From: Streptomyces anulatus
GTDB taxonomy: Bacteria; Actinomycetota; Actinomycetes; Streptomycetales; Streptomycetaceae
Direction: 5' to 3'
Assembly (NCBI RefSeq): GCF_000721175.1
Contig: NZ_JOEZ01000003.1
Location: forward strand, 124,001 to 188,000
DNA: 64,000 nt
Numbering within the stretch: the first letter of the stretch is position 1; every line of letters begins with the position of its first letter. The notes under the pieces were generated by a model. The model was given only the letters and a program-made list of their open reading frames with translations, was not told the DNA's origin and ran no database searches. Shown in pieces: positions 1 to 9,100 of the stretch. The position numbers were made by a program, and so were the translations under genes.

Positions 1-2
1 CC

Positions 3-59
3 AGGTCTTCACAGGGTCCGCGCAAGGCGGCCCTGACGCTCATGGGGCATTCGCTTTGA
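3..59 (+). pseudogene. C-terminal remnant of a tyrosine recombinase/integrase
   Basis: The frame starting at base 3 reads into the window edge and ends KAALTLMGHSL followed by a TGA at 57-59. LMGHS resembles the conserved LGHS box of phage-type integrases, where the histidine sits shortly before the catalytic tyrosine. The stop falls before any tyrosine, so the gene is either truncated or lies mostly outside the window with a damaged end. An integrase end next to a run of gene fragments fits an old integration site. The identification rests on a very short match. Confidence 0.35.
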
Positions 60-323
60 TAGGGCATCAGCTCATGTATGAGGTCGTATGCGGTCCGTGC
101 GTCGAGTTGCACGGATCGCGGCAATGGGCGGCCACATCAGGAAGGTGACCGGCGGTCCGGTGTCGACGGGGATGGTGGAGTGCGGCGGCACGAGCAGCCC
201 ATGCACCGGGCTGTGCCTGTTGCGCATCGTGGACCTGGCCGTGGGGGACTACGACTGTCGGCGGGTGGCCGTTGCCGTCCACGGGGTGGTGGATCTTTCT
301 CGTCAGGCCGCTACGAGATGGGC

Positions 324-566
324 CTATTGCGCGGCTGGCTGGCTCGCCCCTGGTGGGAAGAGCCTTGCTGCTGCTGCGACAGGTGGCGTGCCGGCACCGC
401 CTGCGTCGGGGTACTTGCCCAGCTCCTCAAGTAGCGTTTTGGCACCCCGTACCAGGAAGTCCTGCTGTGCGGCGACCCGACCGGAGACCGACCAGAGGTC
501 GCTCGGCTTGACGTCGATAGTGCCGCTCCCACCCGGCGGCTGGGCGGGTGAGGAAGGGCCGGCCAT
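324..566 (-). pseudogene. Truncated partner of a WXG100 (ESX-type) protein
   Basis: An 80-residue product starts at the ATG at 566, which overlaps the TGA of the upstream WXG100 gene (TGATG), so the two are translationally coupled. The first half (IDVKPSDLWSVSGRVAAQQD, then a helix ending LLEELGKYPDAGGAGT) looks like the N-terminal helix of a second ESX-like small protein. After that the sequence becomes low-complexity Ala/Pro and stops. It is probably a truncated or frameshifted gene. Function is inferred only from position and the helical N-terminus. Confidence 0.45.
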
Positions 567-901
567 CAGGCACCGCCTCCCCAGCCTTCGAGTACGGACG
601 TGTTGGCCGCGGCGTAGTTCAGGTGCCCCTTCACCACGACCTCGTGGAGCCAAGCCTGGGTTGCCTTGAGGTCGCCGGCGGAGTGGCTCCACTTGTCCAG
701 CTCGTCGATGAACGCTTCGCGTGCCTCACCGTCCCAGCTCAACACGGCTTTGGCGGTCCGCCCGTACAACGTGTCCAGCTTCTCGTTGAGGATGCGGAGG
801 ATGCCCTCCAGGTCACCCGAAAGCTGTTGCAAAGTTGCGAAATTGACGGTGATGCGGTCTTCGTCCGGCACGGTGCTGATCCCCATGGAAGCAGTCACCA
901 A
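566..901 (-). CDS. WXG100-family type VII secretion substrate-like protein
   Basis: This 111-residue protein has the size and helix-turn-helix layout of ESAT-6/WXG100 proteins. Residues 57-62 read LSWDGE, supplying the W-x-G turn, followed by AREAFIDELDKW. Such proteins are secreted as helical hairpin dimers by ESX/type VII machines, but no EccC, EccD or other secretion component is present here. It is translationally coupled to a truncated partner downstream and diverges from a second WXG-type gene at 1103. The family call is fairly secure; a role as effector, chaperone or orphan remnant cannot be decided. Confidence 0.7.
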   Translation of the reverse strand: MVTASMGISTVPDEDRITVNFATLQQLSGDLEGILRILNEKLDTLYGRTAKAVLSWDGEAREAFIDELDKWSHSAGDLKATQAWLHEVVVKGHLNYAAANTSVLEGWGGGA

Positions 902-1102
902 TGATGCTACTCATCACCTGAGCGGAGTTCGTGCGGGCACCGGGTCGCATGGCGGCCACATGTCTGCCAATTCGAAGCCTGGCCCCCCAGTGGCAGGGGT
1001 GATAGAGGTGTGCGTGTGCGCGACACCCCATGCCTGTGAAGTTGTGTCCGTGTTGCTAGGGTTGGTCGGCTTGCATCACAGGTTCGAACGTGGGGGACCG
1101 AC

Positions 1103-1489
1103 ATGGGTGATGAGCCCAAACTCGCTTATACATCGTCGCAGTTGAAAAAACTGGCGGACGATCTGGATGGCATGCACGAGTATCTCGGCAAGCAGTTCAA
1201 GCGCATGGACGAGATTGTCGACGGCATCGAGACCGGCTGGCAGGGCCCCACTGCCACGTCCTGTCGATCGCTTCACCGCGGCGCCGCGGAGGATGCCGTT
1301 CGCATCGGGCTGACCATTCAATTCCTGGCGGAGGCTATTCGTCTGAGCGAAGGCGGCTTCACGGACCAGGAGCTCGAAACCCTTGAACAGTTCCGCAGAG
1401 TCCAGGTCGACGTCGACATAGAAGCAGCCGCAGACGCCTTGTCAACGCCGTCTAACCAGCCGCCGCGCAGTCGCCTGCAAGACCTCTGA
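1103..1489 (+). CDS. WXG100-like small protein
   Basis: This 128-residue protein starts at an ATG preceded by a GGGGGA Shine-Dalgarno sequence. Residues 1-45 form a helix (YTSSQLKKLADDLDGMHEYL), then GWQGP supplies a WXG turn, and a second helix follows (AVRIGLTIQFLAEAIRLSEG). The tail is acidic and polar. It diverges from the WXG100 gene at 566-901 across about 200 bases. It probably belongs to the same type VII secretion-related set, but no secretion apparatus is visible. An immunity or toxin role cannot be excluded. Confidence 0.55.
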   Translation: MGDEPKLAYTSSQLKKLADDLDGMHEYLGKQFKRMDEIVDGIETGWQGPTATSCRSLHRGAAEDAVRIGLTIQFLAEAIRLSEGGFTDQELETLEQFRRVQVDVDIEAAADALSTPSNQPPRSRLQDL

Positions 1490-1697
1490 AGCACAGGGGC
1501 CCGTCCCCTCGACATGGCCGGAGGTCATCCACGGTGCCGTCTCCGGAGGAGGTCGACCGGGTGTGACCGCCTGCGCCGCGCACCGGCCACTCGTGGGCGG
1601 GTACGCAGGGACGGCGGACGCGCGTCGCATCTGGTTGCTGGTGCTGAGCGCCGCCATTGCGGGCGGATGAAGGCCCTGTCCATTCCCACGACCGGCC

Positions 1698-1915
1698 ATG
1701 CGCAACCCCTCGCGGCTGTGCTTCTCCAGCGGTTCAGCTCCCGCCCAGCGTGGCGCGCACCTCGCCCGTCGGCTCTTGCTGCACCAGCTCGACGCATGGG
1801 GCGTGCCGCGCGGCAGCGAGGCATCCGACACCGCCGCGCTGCTCGTCGCGGAACTCGCAGCCAACGCCGCCCCGCACGGCCGCGTTCTGGCCGGTACATC
1901 GAGGTTGACTCTGAG
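1698..1915 (+). pseudogene. Fragment of a HATPase anti-sigma-factor-like kinase
   Basis: The frame reads ARRLLLHQLDAWGVPRGSE, then SDTAALLVAELAANAAPHGR. This is the N-box (AELAxNAxxHG) and preceding helix of the short ATP-binding regulatory proteins very common in Streptomyces. Sequence after about 1915 no longer resembles the fold, so the G-boxes are missing. The same open frame runs on, by chance, into the PKS fragment at 2106. It is a decayed remnant. Confidence 0.5.
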
Positions 1916-1955
1916 GTCCTCGGCCGGATCCTGTTTCTCACGCGTTGCCCAGGCC

Positions 1956-2020
1956 CTACGTGCCGATCCGGCGGAGGGCGAGGAGCGTTGCGTCGTCGGT
2001 GCGGGTCGTCCAGGCGGGCT
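1956..2020 (-). pseudogene. C-terminal scrap of a SpoIIE/PP2C-type phosphatase
   Basis: On the minus strand this stretch reads TRTDDATLLALRRIGT and then a TAG stop. The TDDATLLALR ending is typical of SpoIIE-domain serine phosphatases, whose last metal-binding aspartates precede a final beta strand. Nothing upstream in the same frame extends the match. Two other SpoIIE fragments lie at 59.6 and 62.8 kb. Short match, low confidence. Confidence 0.3.
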
Positions 2021-2105
2021 GCGAGGTGGTCGACGTAGTCCTGGAGGTCCGGCGTGGCCGGCTTCCCGGAAACAGCGTTGCGCAGCTACGAGAAGGCGGC
2101 GCGTG

Positions 2106-3197
2106 TCATCGGAGACGATCGACGACACGCCGTACGACAGTGCCGTCACCGTGCCCTCGCTCCACCGTGACGAGGGCGGAATCGACGACTTCCTCGCCTC
2201 CGCCGCGCAGGCCCACGTCTCGGGCGCCCCGCTCGACTGGACCGCGGTGGTCGGCGGGCCCGGCGCGGTCGTCGACCTGCCGACCTACCCCTTCCAGCGC
2301 CGGCGCCACTGGCTGGAGGGCCCGGCGTCGGCCGGGGACGCGGGCGGGCTCGGCATGGCCGCCGAGCGGCACCCGCTCATCGGCGCCGCGCTCTGGACGG
2401 CCGACCAGGACAAGCTGGTCCTCAGCGGCAGGGTCTCCCTGACCTTGCAGCCCTGGCTCGCGGACCACGCCGTGGCCGGCACCGTGCTGCTCCCCGGTAC
2501 CGCCTTCGTGGACCTCGCCATCCGGGCGGGTGACCATACCGGCCTCGACGAGCTCGACGAGCTGACCCTCCAGGCCCCCCTGGTGCTGGCCGGCCGTGGC
2601 GGAGTCCAGCTCCAGGTCGTGGTCGACGCCCCGGACGAGGAGGGCCGGCGCGCGCTGTCCGTGCACTCCCGCCCGGAACCCGAGCCCGACGCCGCCGCCG
2701 TCCACCCGTGGACCCTGCACGCCACCGGCGTACTGGGCCACGCGAAGGAAGGTCCGGCCGTACAGGCCGGCACCCCGTGGCCCCCGGCCGGCGCCGAACC
2801 GGTCGACCTGACGGCGGCCTACGGCACGCTCGCCGAGCGGGGCTTTCAGTACGGGCCCGCCTTTCGGGGCCTGCGGGCGCTGTGGCGCGCCGGCCGGGAG
2901 ATGTTCGCCGAGGTCGCGCTCCCGGAGCGCGTCGCCCCGGGCGAGTTCGGGATCCACCCGGCCCTCCTCGACGCCGCCCTGCACCCGCTGGCGCTCGCGG
3001 AGGACGGCCGCCTGGCGCTGCCGTTCGCCTGGACCGGCGTCCGGCTGTACGCGGTGGACGCCGGCGTGGTGCGCGTACGGATCACCCCGGAGGGCTCGGG
3101 CGCCGCCCTCTCCCTCGCCGACGCGAGCGGTGCGCCGATCGCGTCGGCCAGGGCGGTCGGGAGACGCCCCTTCTCCGGCTTCGTCCTGACATCCTGA
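2106..3197 (+). pseudogene. Isolated type I polyketide synthase fragment (AT end, linker and dehydratase domain)
   Basis: The frame begins with the tail of an acyltransferase region (GGIDDFLASAAQAHVSGAPL) and the canonical post-AT linker (VDLPTYPFQRRRHWLE). A dehydratase hot-dog domain follows. Catalytic features are present: HAVAGTVLLP (HxxxGxxxxP), GFQYGPAFRG, and HPALLDAALHP carrying the second-half aspartate. The protein ends about 20 residues after the DH with no ketoreductase, ACP or ketosynthase. No start codon or ribosome site can be tied to the PKS part. It is a remnant of a modular PKS, yet the DH itself looks intact. A chance open frame links it to the HATPase fragment upstream. 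Confidence 0.75.
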
Positions 3198-3275
3198 ACC
3201 GGTCATAACGGGGTGAATCGGCCGGATATTTCGGTCTCTTTCCGAGGTTGCCGCGCCTCAGGGACAATGGCGGCG

Positions 3276-4886
3276 ATGACTGTCACCGCCCCCAGTGCTT
3301 CCGCCGGCCCCCTTCCCGAGCCGTCGGGCTTCGGCCCCTTCGCTCATCTCACGGTGCCGAACACCCCGCTCTACCGCCACGTGATGCGGACGTTCCTGAC
3401 GGCCAAGGAGCGGTTCGCGGTTCACCTGCGGCCCGAGGACGTGCACACCGCGCTGCCGGCGGATGTCCGTCCCGCCGAGCCGGACGCCGTCGTCGGCGCG
3501 CTCGACAGGCTCGTCGGCTGGGGCAATCTGCGGGCGGATCCCGATACCGCCCGGGTGACCGCGGTCGAGGACTTCTACCGGAAGCGGTTCATCTACCAGC
3601 TCACGAGGGAGGGGGAGGCCGCCGAGGAGGCGCTGTCCGCCTATGACGAGGCGCTCGGGCGGCGCGGTGCCCTCCAGGCCGTGGCCCTGCACGACATCGT
3701 CACCCAGCTTCGCGCCCTTCTCGTCCTGGCTGCCGAGGAGCAGCCGGATCCGGCCAAAGCGCATCTGGCGCTCGACGCGCTGGCCAGCCGGTTCGCCGCG
3801 CTCGCCGACAACGCCCGGGCCTTCATGGGATCGCTCCAGCAGACCATCGACCTGCACGATGTCGAAGAGGCGGTCTTCCTCGCGTACAAGGACCGGCTCA
3901 TCCAGTACCTGGAGCGGTTCATCCAGGACCTGATCACGCTGGGCGGACGGATCGCGCGGCTGATCCTGGAGCTGGAGGAGGACGGGAGGGTGGAGCCCCT
4001 GCTTCGCGCAGCCGCCGGACGGGAAGCCGTCGACGCCTCGCCGGAGGATGCCGCGAACGCGGAGCGGGAGATGTACGAGCGGTGGGCCGCCCGCTGGTCG
4101 GGGCTGGGCGCGTGGTTCATCAGCAGGGACGGGCGCGAATCGCAGGCCAGGCTCCTGCGCGGCCGGGCACTCGGCGCGATTCCCCAGCTCCTCGCCGTCG
4201 TACGAGCGCTGAACGAGCGCCGGGCCGGCCGCTCCGACCGGTCGGCCGACTTCCGTACGCTGGCGCGCTGGTTTGCCGAGGCGCCCGACGACGATGCCAG
4301 GCACCGGCTGTGGCGGGCCGCTTTCGGCCTCTATCCGGCCCGGCACCTCACCGTCGACGCCGACACCCTCGCCGCCCGGGCGGCGAGGCCCGTCCCGGCC
4401 GCCACTCCGTGGGCCGAGGCCGAGCCGTTGCGTATCAGCCCGCAGCTGCGCCGCACCGGCAGCTACGAGCGGCGGGGCAAGCCCCGCAAGGTCGAGGACC
4501 GGGAGGAGCTGCGGCGCTCGCTCGCCGAGACAGCTGCCAAGCAGGCCGCCGAGACGGCCGCCGCCCGCGCCCGGCTCGTCACCGAAGGTGTCACGCGTCT
4601 GTCCGCCCTCGGCGACCTCGACCCGGACTCCTTCGGGCTGTTCCTCCAACTGCTCGGGGACGCCCTGGCCACATGGCGGCCCGGTATGCGGCACACCACA
4701 GCCACCAGCAACGACGGCTCCATGGAGATCAGACTCACCGCACTCGCCGACGGTACGACCGCCGAGGTCCGTACCCCCGGCGGAGTCTTCAGCGGCCCGG
4801 ACCACCTCATCGAAATCCTCGACCTGACGGACGGGGACGGCCTGACGGACGGAGACCGTCCGACGGACGGAGAACCCCGACGATGA
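3276..4886 (+). CDS. jetA: Wadjet type II JetA (DUF2397, TIGR02677 family)
   Basis: This 536-residue protein starts AHLTVPNTPLYRHVMRTF within its first 40 residues, followed by winged-helix and helical segments with a charged region around residues 400-470. This matches the TIGR02677/DUF2397 family, the kleisin-like (MukF-type) subunit of type II Wadjet. In the complex it bridges JetC heads and recruits JetB. The start chosen is ATG 3276, with AGGGA about 11 bases upstream; ATG 3267 and GTG 3213 are in-frame alternatives. Its stop overlaps the jetB start (ATGA). A small repeat of GACGGACG units encodes the acidic tail near 4827-4875. Confidence 0.85.
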   Translation: MTVTAPSASAGPLPEPSGFGPFAHLTVPNTPLYRHVMRTFLTAKERFAVHLRPEDVHTALPADVRPAEPDAVVGALDRLVGWGNLRADPDTARVTAVEDFYRKRFIYQLTREGEAAEEALSAYDEALGRRGALQAVALHDIVTQLRALLVLAAEEQPDPAKAHLALDALASRFAALADNARAFMGSLQQTIDLHDVEEAVFLAYKDRLIQYLERFIQDLITLGGRIARLILELEEDGRVEPLLRAAAGREAVDASPEDAANAEREMYERWAARWSGLGAWFISRDGRESQARLLRGRALGAIPQLLAVVRALNERRAGRSDRSADFRTLARWFAEAPDDDARHRLWRAAFGLYPARHLTVDADTLAARAARPVPAATPWAEAEPLRISPQLRRTGSYERRGKPRKVEDREELRRSLAETAAKQAAETAAARARLVTEGVTRLSALGDLDPDSFGLFLQLLGDALATWRPGMRHTTATSNDGSMEIRLTALADGTTAEVRTPGGVFSGPDHLIEILDLTDGDGLTDGDRPTDGEPRR

Positions 4887-6115
4887 CCACACCACTCGCC
4901 GAAGTCCTGGACGGCCAGCACGCCGCCGAGCTGCGCAAAGCCGCCCGCGCCCTGCTCAAGCAGCCACTTCTGCTCGCCCGCGGCCGGTACGCAGACGAGT
5001 TCCGCCTCGCCCGCCGGCACGCGTCGGAGCTACGGGAATGGTTCGACCGCAACACCGGCTGGGCGCTCCAGGCGGACACGGAAGCCGCGCGGCTGCGCAA
5101 GAGTCCCGGTGTCCTGACCGACCCCACCCACCCCGCACGGGACACGACCCGCGGTGCTGCCCCCTTCACCCGACGCCGCTACGTCCTGCTCTGCCTTGCG
5201 CTCGCCGCCCTCGAACGCGGCGAGGCCCAGATCGCCCTGGGGCGCCTCGCCGACCAGATCGTCCTCGACGCCGCCGATCCCCGACTCGCCGCGACGGGGA
5301 TCGAGTTCGCCCTGGAACGCCGAGGCGAGCGCCTCGATCTCGCCGCCGTCGTACGGCTGCTGCTCGGCCTCGGCGTGCTGAGGCGGGTCGCGGGCGAGGA
5401 AGAGGCCTACGTCAGCGGGGCGGGCGATGTCCTGTACGACGTGGAACGCCGGGTCCTCGCCGGGCTTCTGGCGTCCCGCCGCGGGCCCTCCACCGTCCAC
5501 GCCGAAGCCTTCGACGACCGGCTCGCCGAACTCGTCGCCGAAACGGCCATGGACAGCGACGAGCTGCGCTTCCGCGCGATGCGCCGCTCGCTCACCCGCA
5601 GGCTCCTCGACGATCCGGTGCTCTACTACGACGACCTGAGCGACGCCGAACTCGGCTACCTCACCCGGCAGCGCGGCTTCCTCACCGCCCGCATCACCGA
5701 GCTGACCGGACTGGTCGCCGAGGTGCGGGCCGAGGGGATCGCCATGGTCGACCCCGAAGACGACCTCACTGACCTCCGCATGCCCGAACAGGGCACCTAC
5801 GGCCATGTCACCCTGCTGCTCGCCGAGCACCTGGCCGCCGCCGACGGCCCCGTCGATCTCGACGAGCTTGCCCTCCGAGTCCGTGAACTCGCCTCCCAGC
5901 ACGGCGGATTCTGGTCGAAGTCCGCCCGGGAGCCAGGCATGGAGACCGAGCTCGTCGAACAGGCCGTCGCCCGGCTGGCGGCGCTCGGCCTGGTCTCCCG
6001 TACTCCCTACGCGGTCGTGGTGCGACCCGCCCTCGCCCGGTACGCGGTCGGCGAGACCGTCATCCGCGAACCCGGTTCCGCCCCCGTGCCTCCGCAGCGA
6101 AAGGCCACCTCGTGA
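4883..6115 (+). CDS. jetB: Wadjet type II JetB (DUF2398, TIGR02678 family)
   Basis: This protein of about 410 residues begins MTTPLAEVLDGQHAAELRKA and contains FTRRRYVLLCLALAALERGE, a signature region of the TIGR02678/DUF2398 family. Two winged-helix-like halves are visible. It is the MukE-like (kite) subunit that binds the JetA kleisin. It overlaps jetA by ATGA and jetC by GTGA, so the stoichiometry of the complex is probably set by coupled translation. No frame damage is seen. Function is taken from the family and gene order. Confidence 0.87.
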   Translation: MTTPLAEVLDGQHAAELRKAARALLKQPLLLARGRYADEFRLARRHASELREWFDRNTGWALQADTEAARLRKSPGVLTDPTHPARDTTRGAAPFTRRRYVLLCLALAALERGEAQIALGRLADQIVLDAADPRLAATGIEFALERRGERLDLAAVVRLLLGLGVLRRVAGEEEAYVSGAGDVLYDVERRVLAGLLASRRGPSTVHAEAFDDRLAELVAETAMDSDELRFRAMRRSLTRRLLDDPVLYYDDLSDAELGYLTRQRGFLTARITELTGLVAEVRAEGIAMVDPEDDLTDLRMPEQGTYGHVTLLLAEHLAAADGPVDLDELALRVRELASQHGGFWSKSAREPGMETELVEQAVARLAALGLVSRTPYAVVVRPALARYAVGETVIREPGSAPVPPQRKATS

Positions 6116-9100
6116 CCCGCCTCCCCACCCCGCGGCGTTCCCGCTGGCAACCCCTGCGCATCGGGCTCGTCGACCTGTTCCACTACGACGTGGAGGAGTT
6201 CCGCTTCCGGGACGGGCGCCTGCTGCTGCGCGGCAACAACGGCACCGGTAAGTCCAAGGTGCTCGCCCTGACCCTGCCGTTCCTGCTCGACGGCGACCTC
6301 AGTCCGCGTCGTGTCGAACCCGACGGCGACCCGGGCAAGCGGATGGAGTGGAACCTGCTCCTCGGTGGCGAGCACCCGCACACCGAACGACTCGGCTACA
6401 CCTGGATCGAATTCGGCAGGCTCGACGACGCAACCGGCGAGCAGCACTTCCGCACGCTGCTGTGCGGGCTCAAGGCCGTCAGCGGGCGGGGCATCGCCCG
6501 ACACTGGTACGCCGTCACCCGCCAGCGCGTCGACCACGGCTCCACCGAACGAACGGAGGAGAGCTTCCGGCTCCTCGACGCCACCGGCACGGCCCTGTCC
6601 AGGGACCGTCTTGCCGAGGCCGTCGCCGGGCACGGCATGGTGTACGACCAGGCCAAGACGTACCGCAGGGCCGTCGACGAAGCGCTCTTCGGCCTCGGAG
6701 AGCAGCGCTACGCGGCCCTGGTCGACCTGCTCATCCAGCTGCGCCAGCCCCAGCTCTCCAAGCGGCCCAACGAAGCCGCTCTCTCCCGCGCCCTCACCGA
6801 GGCGCTGCCGCCCGTGGACCAGGCCGTCATCGCCGACGTGGCCGAGGCGTTCCGCTCCCTGGACGAGGAGAAGGACGAGCTGGCCGCCGCGTCCGCCGCC
6901 GAGCGGGCCGCCTCCGCCTTCCTGGAGCACTACCGGCGGTACGCCCGGATCGCCACCCGGCGCCGCGCCCGGCTCCCCCGCACCGAGCACTCCCGCTACG
7001 AGCGCGTGCAGCGAGATCTGGCCGAGGACCAGGAGCTCCGAACCCGGGCAGAGGAGAAGCGAGCGGCGGCCGAAGAGGAGATCAGCTCCCTGGCCGAGAC
7101 CGGTGAACGTCTGCGGGCCCAGGAGGCAGCGCTGCGCGAGGCGCCCGAGATGCGCGACGCCCGAGAGCTGGAGCACGCCGCCCAGGCCGTGACGCGAACC
7201 GGGCAGGCGGCGAACCGGGCGCGGGAGGACCAGCAGCAGGCGGACGCCCTCCACACCAAGGCCCTCGGGCGGCTCGGCACCGCCGACAACCGGCTGCGTG
7301 CGGCGCGGAGCCGCGCTGAAGAGACCTGTGCCCACGTGCGGGAGCAGGCAGCCGCCGCGCACGTCGCCCTGCCGGCGGGCGACCTGCTGCCCGAGCCCGC
7401 ATCGCGGCGGGCCGTCGAGGAAGCCACGGACCGCGCCCGGCGGGCGCTCGGCCACATCGAGGGCCGCCTCGAGGTGTCCGAGCAGGCCGCCGCCGACCAC
7501 CGCCGGGCGTCGGGCCGTCTCGACGAGGCGGAGACCGACCTCGCGCTGGCTGCCGAGACGCACGGCGAGGCGGAGGAGAACGCGGCGCGGGCGGGCCGGG
7601 CCCTCCTGGACGACGTACGCGAACGCGCCCGCGCCTGGAAGGAGCTGTCCTACGCCGACGAGACGGGCCTCCTGGACGAACTCCAGGAGTGGACCCGCCA
7701 CCTCGACGGCCCCTACCCGGCGCGGGTCTCGGCCACCCGGGCGCACACCGCCCGCTCGGTGGACCTCGCCGACCAGGCGGCCGAAGCCGCCCGCGCGACC
7801 ACGGAGCTGGCAGAGCGCACCGCCGAGGCCCGTCGCGAGCTCACCGCACTGGAAGCCGGCGCCGGACGCGAACCCCGGCCCCCGGCGACGCGCACCCCCG
7901 GCCTGCGCGAAACGCTGCCGGGCGCGCCGCTCTGGCGCCTGGTCGACTTCCGTGACGAACTGCCCGAAGCCGGCCGTGCCGGGCTCGAAGCGGCGCTCGA
8001 AGCCTCCGGCCTCCTCGACGCCTGGGTGCTGCCCGACGGCTCCGCCCTCGCCGTGGACGGATGCGATGTCCTTCTCTCCCCGTCGAACGGACCGGTGAGC
8101 GGCCCCTCACTGGCAGACGTGCTGTGCCCCGCCGTGGACTACGGCGATGGGCGGGCCGCCGTCCTGGACGAGACGACGGTGACCCGGCTGCTCGCCGCCA
8201 TCGGCCTCGACGGCGGGGGAGGAGCCACGACATGGGCGGCACCCGACGGGCGCTTTCGGGTCGGTGCGCTCACCGGTACGTGGGCCAAGCCCGCCGCCAC
8301 GTACATCGGCGAGGGCGCACGCGAAGCAGCGCGCCGGGCCCGGGTCGCGGCGCTCGGCATCGAACTCGCCTCTCTGCGCGAGGAGTCGGAGAAACTCGCG
8401 GCTCGGTCCGCGGCGATCGCGGCACGCCGACGCACGCTCGACGCCGAGCTCGCAGACGTCCCCGACGAGTCGCCGCTCACCAGGGCACACGCGCTCGTCA
8501 GCGCCGCCGCCGAGACCGTGCGCAAGGCCCGTGCCCGGTACGAAGGGCGTGCCACCGAGGTCGTCGAGGCGGCTGAACTCGCCGAGCGGGCTGCCGCCGA
8601 GCTCACCGAGGCTGCCGCTGATCTGGGGCTGCCCGCCGAACGGGCCGGACTCACCGCCGCGCGTCACGCCCTCGGCTCCCTCGCCACCGCGCTGGCGGCT
8701 CTGTGGCCCGCGCTGCGCGAACAAGGGGAGGCCGCACGGCAGGTGGACGACGAGCGTGCCGAGGCCGCCGAGGCGGAGCAGCGGGTCGTCGACCTCGCCC
8801 AGCGGGCCGAAGAGGCGGCGCGCGAGGCGGCGGCGGCCGATGAGCGGCACCGGACTCTGCGCTCCACCGTCGGTGCCGCCGTCGCCGAACTCCAACGGCG
8901 CCTCGCCGAGACCATCGACGCACAGCGGATCTGTGAGACCGACCGGAAGAACGCCGGGCAGCGTCACGCTCAGGCGGACCGGGAGGCGAGCCGGGCCGAG
9001 GGGCGGATCGAGCAGCTGGAGAAGGACCTCGCCGAAGTCGTTGACGCACGTGCGGAGGCCATTGCCGCGCTCCAGCGCTTCACGGCCACCGGCCTGGTCG

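Noticed and set aside
78..669. Overlapping plus-strand frames of 118 and 193 codons.
   Set aside because: They are Arg/Cys-rich shadows opposite the WXG100 genes, without ribosome sites or family motifs.
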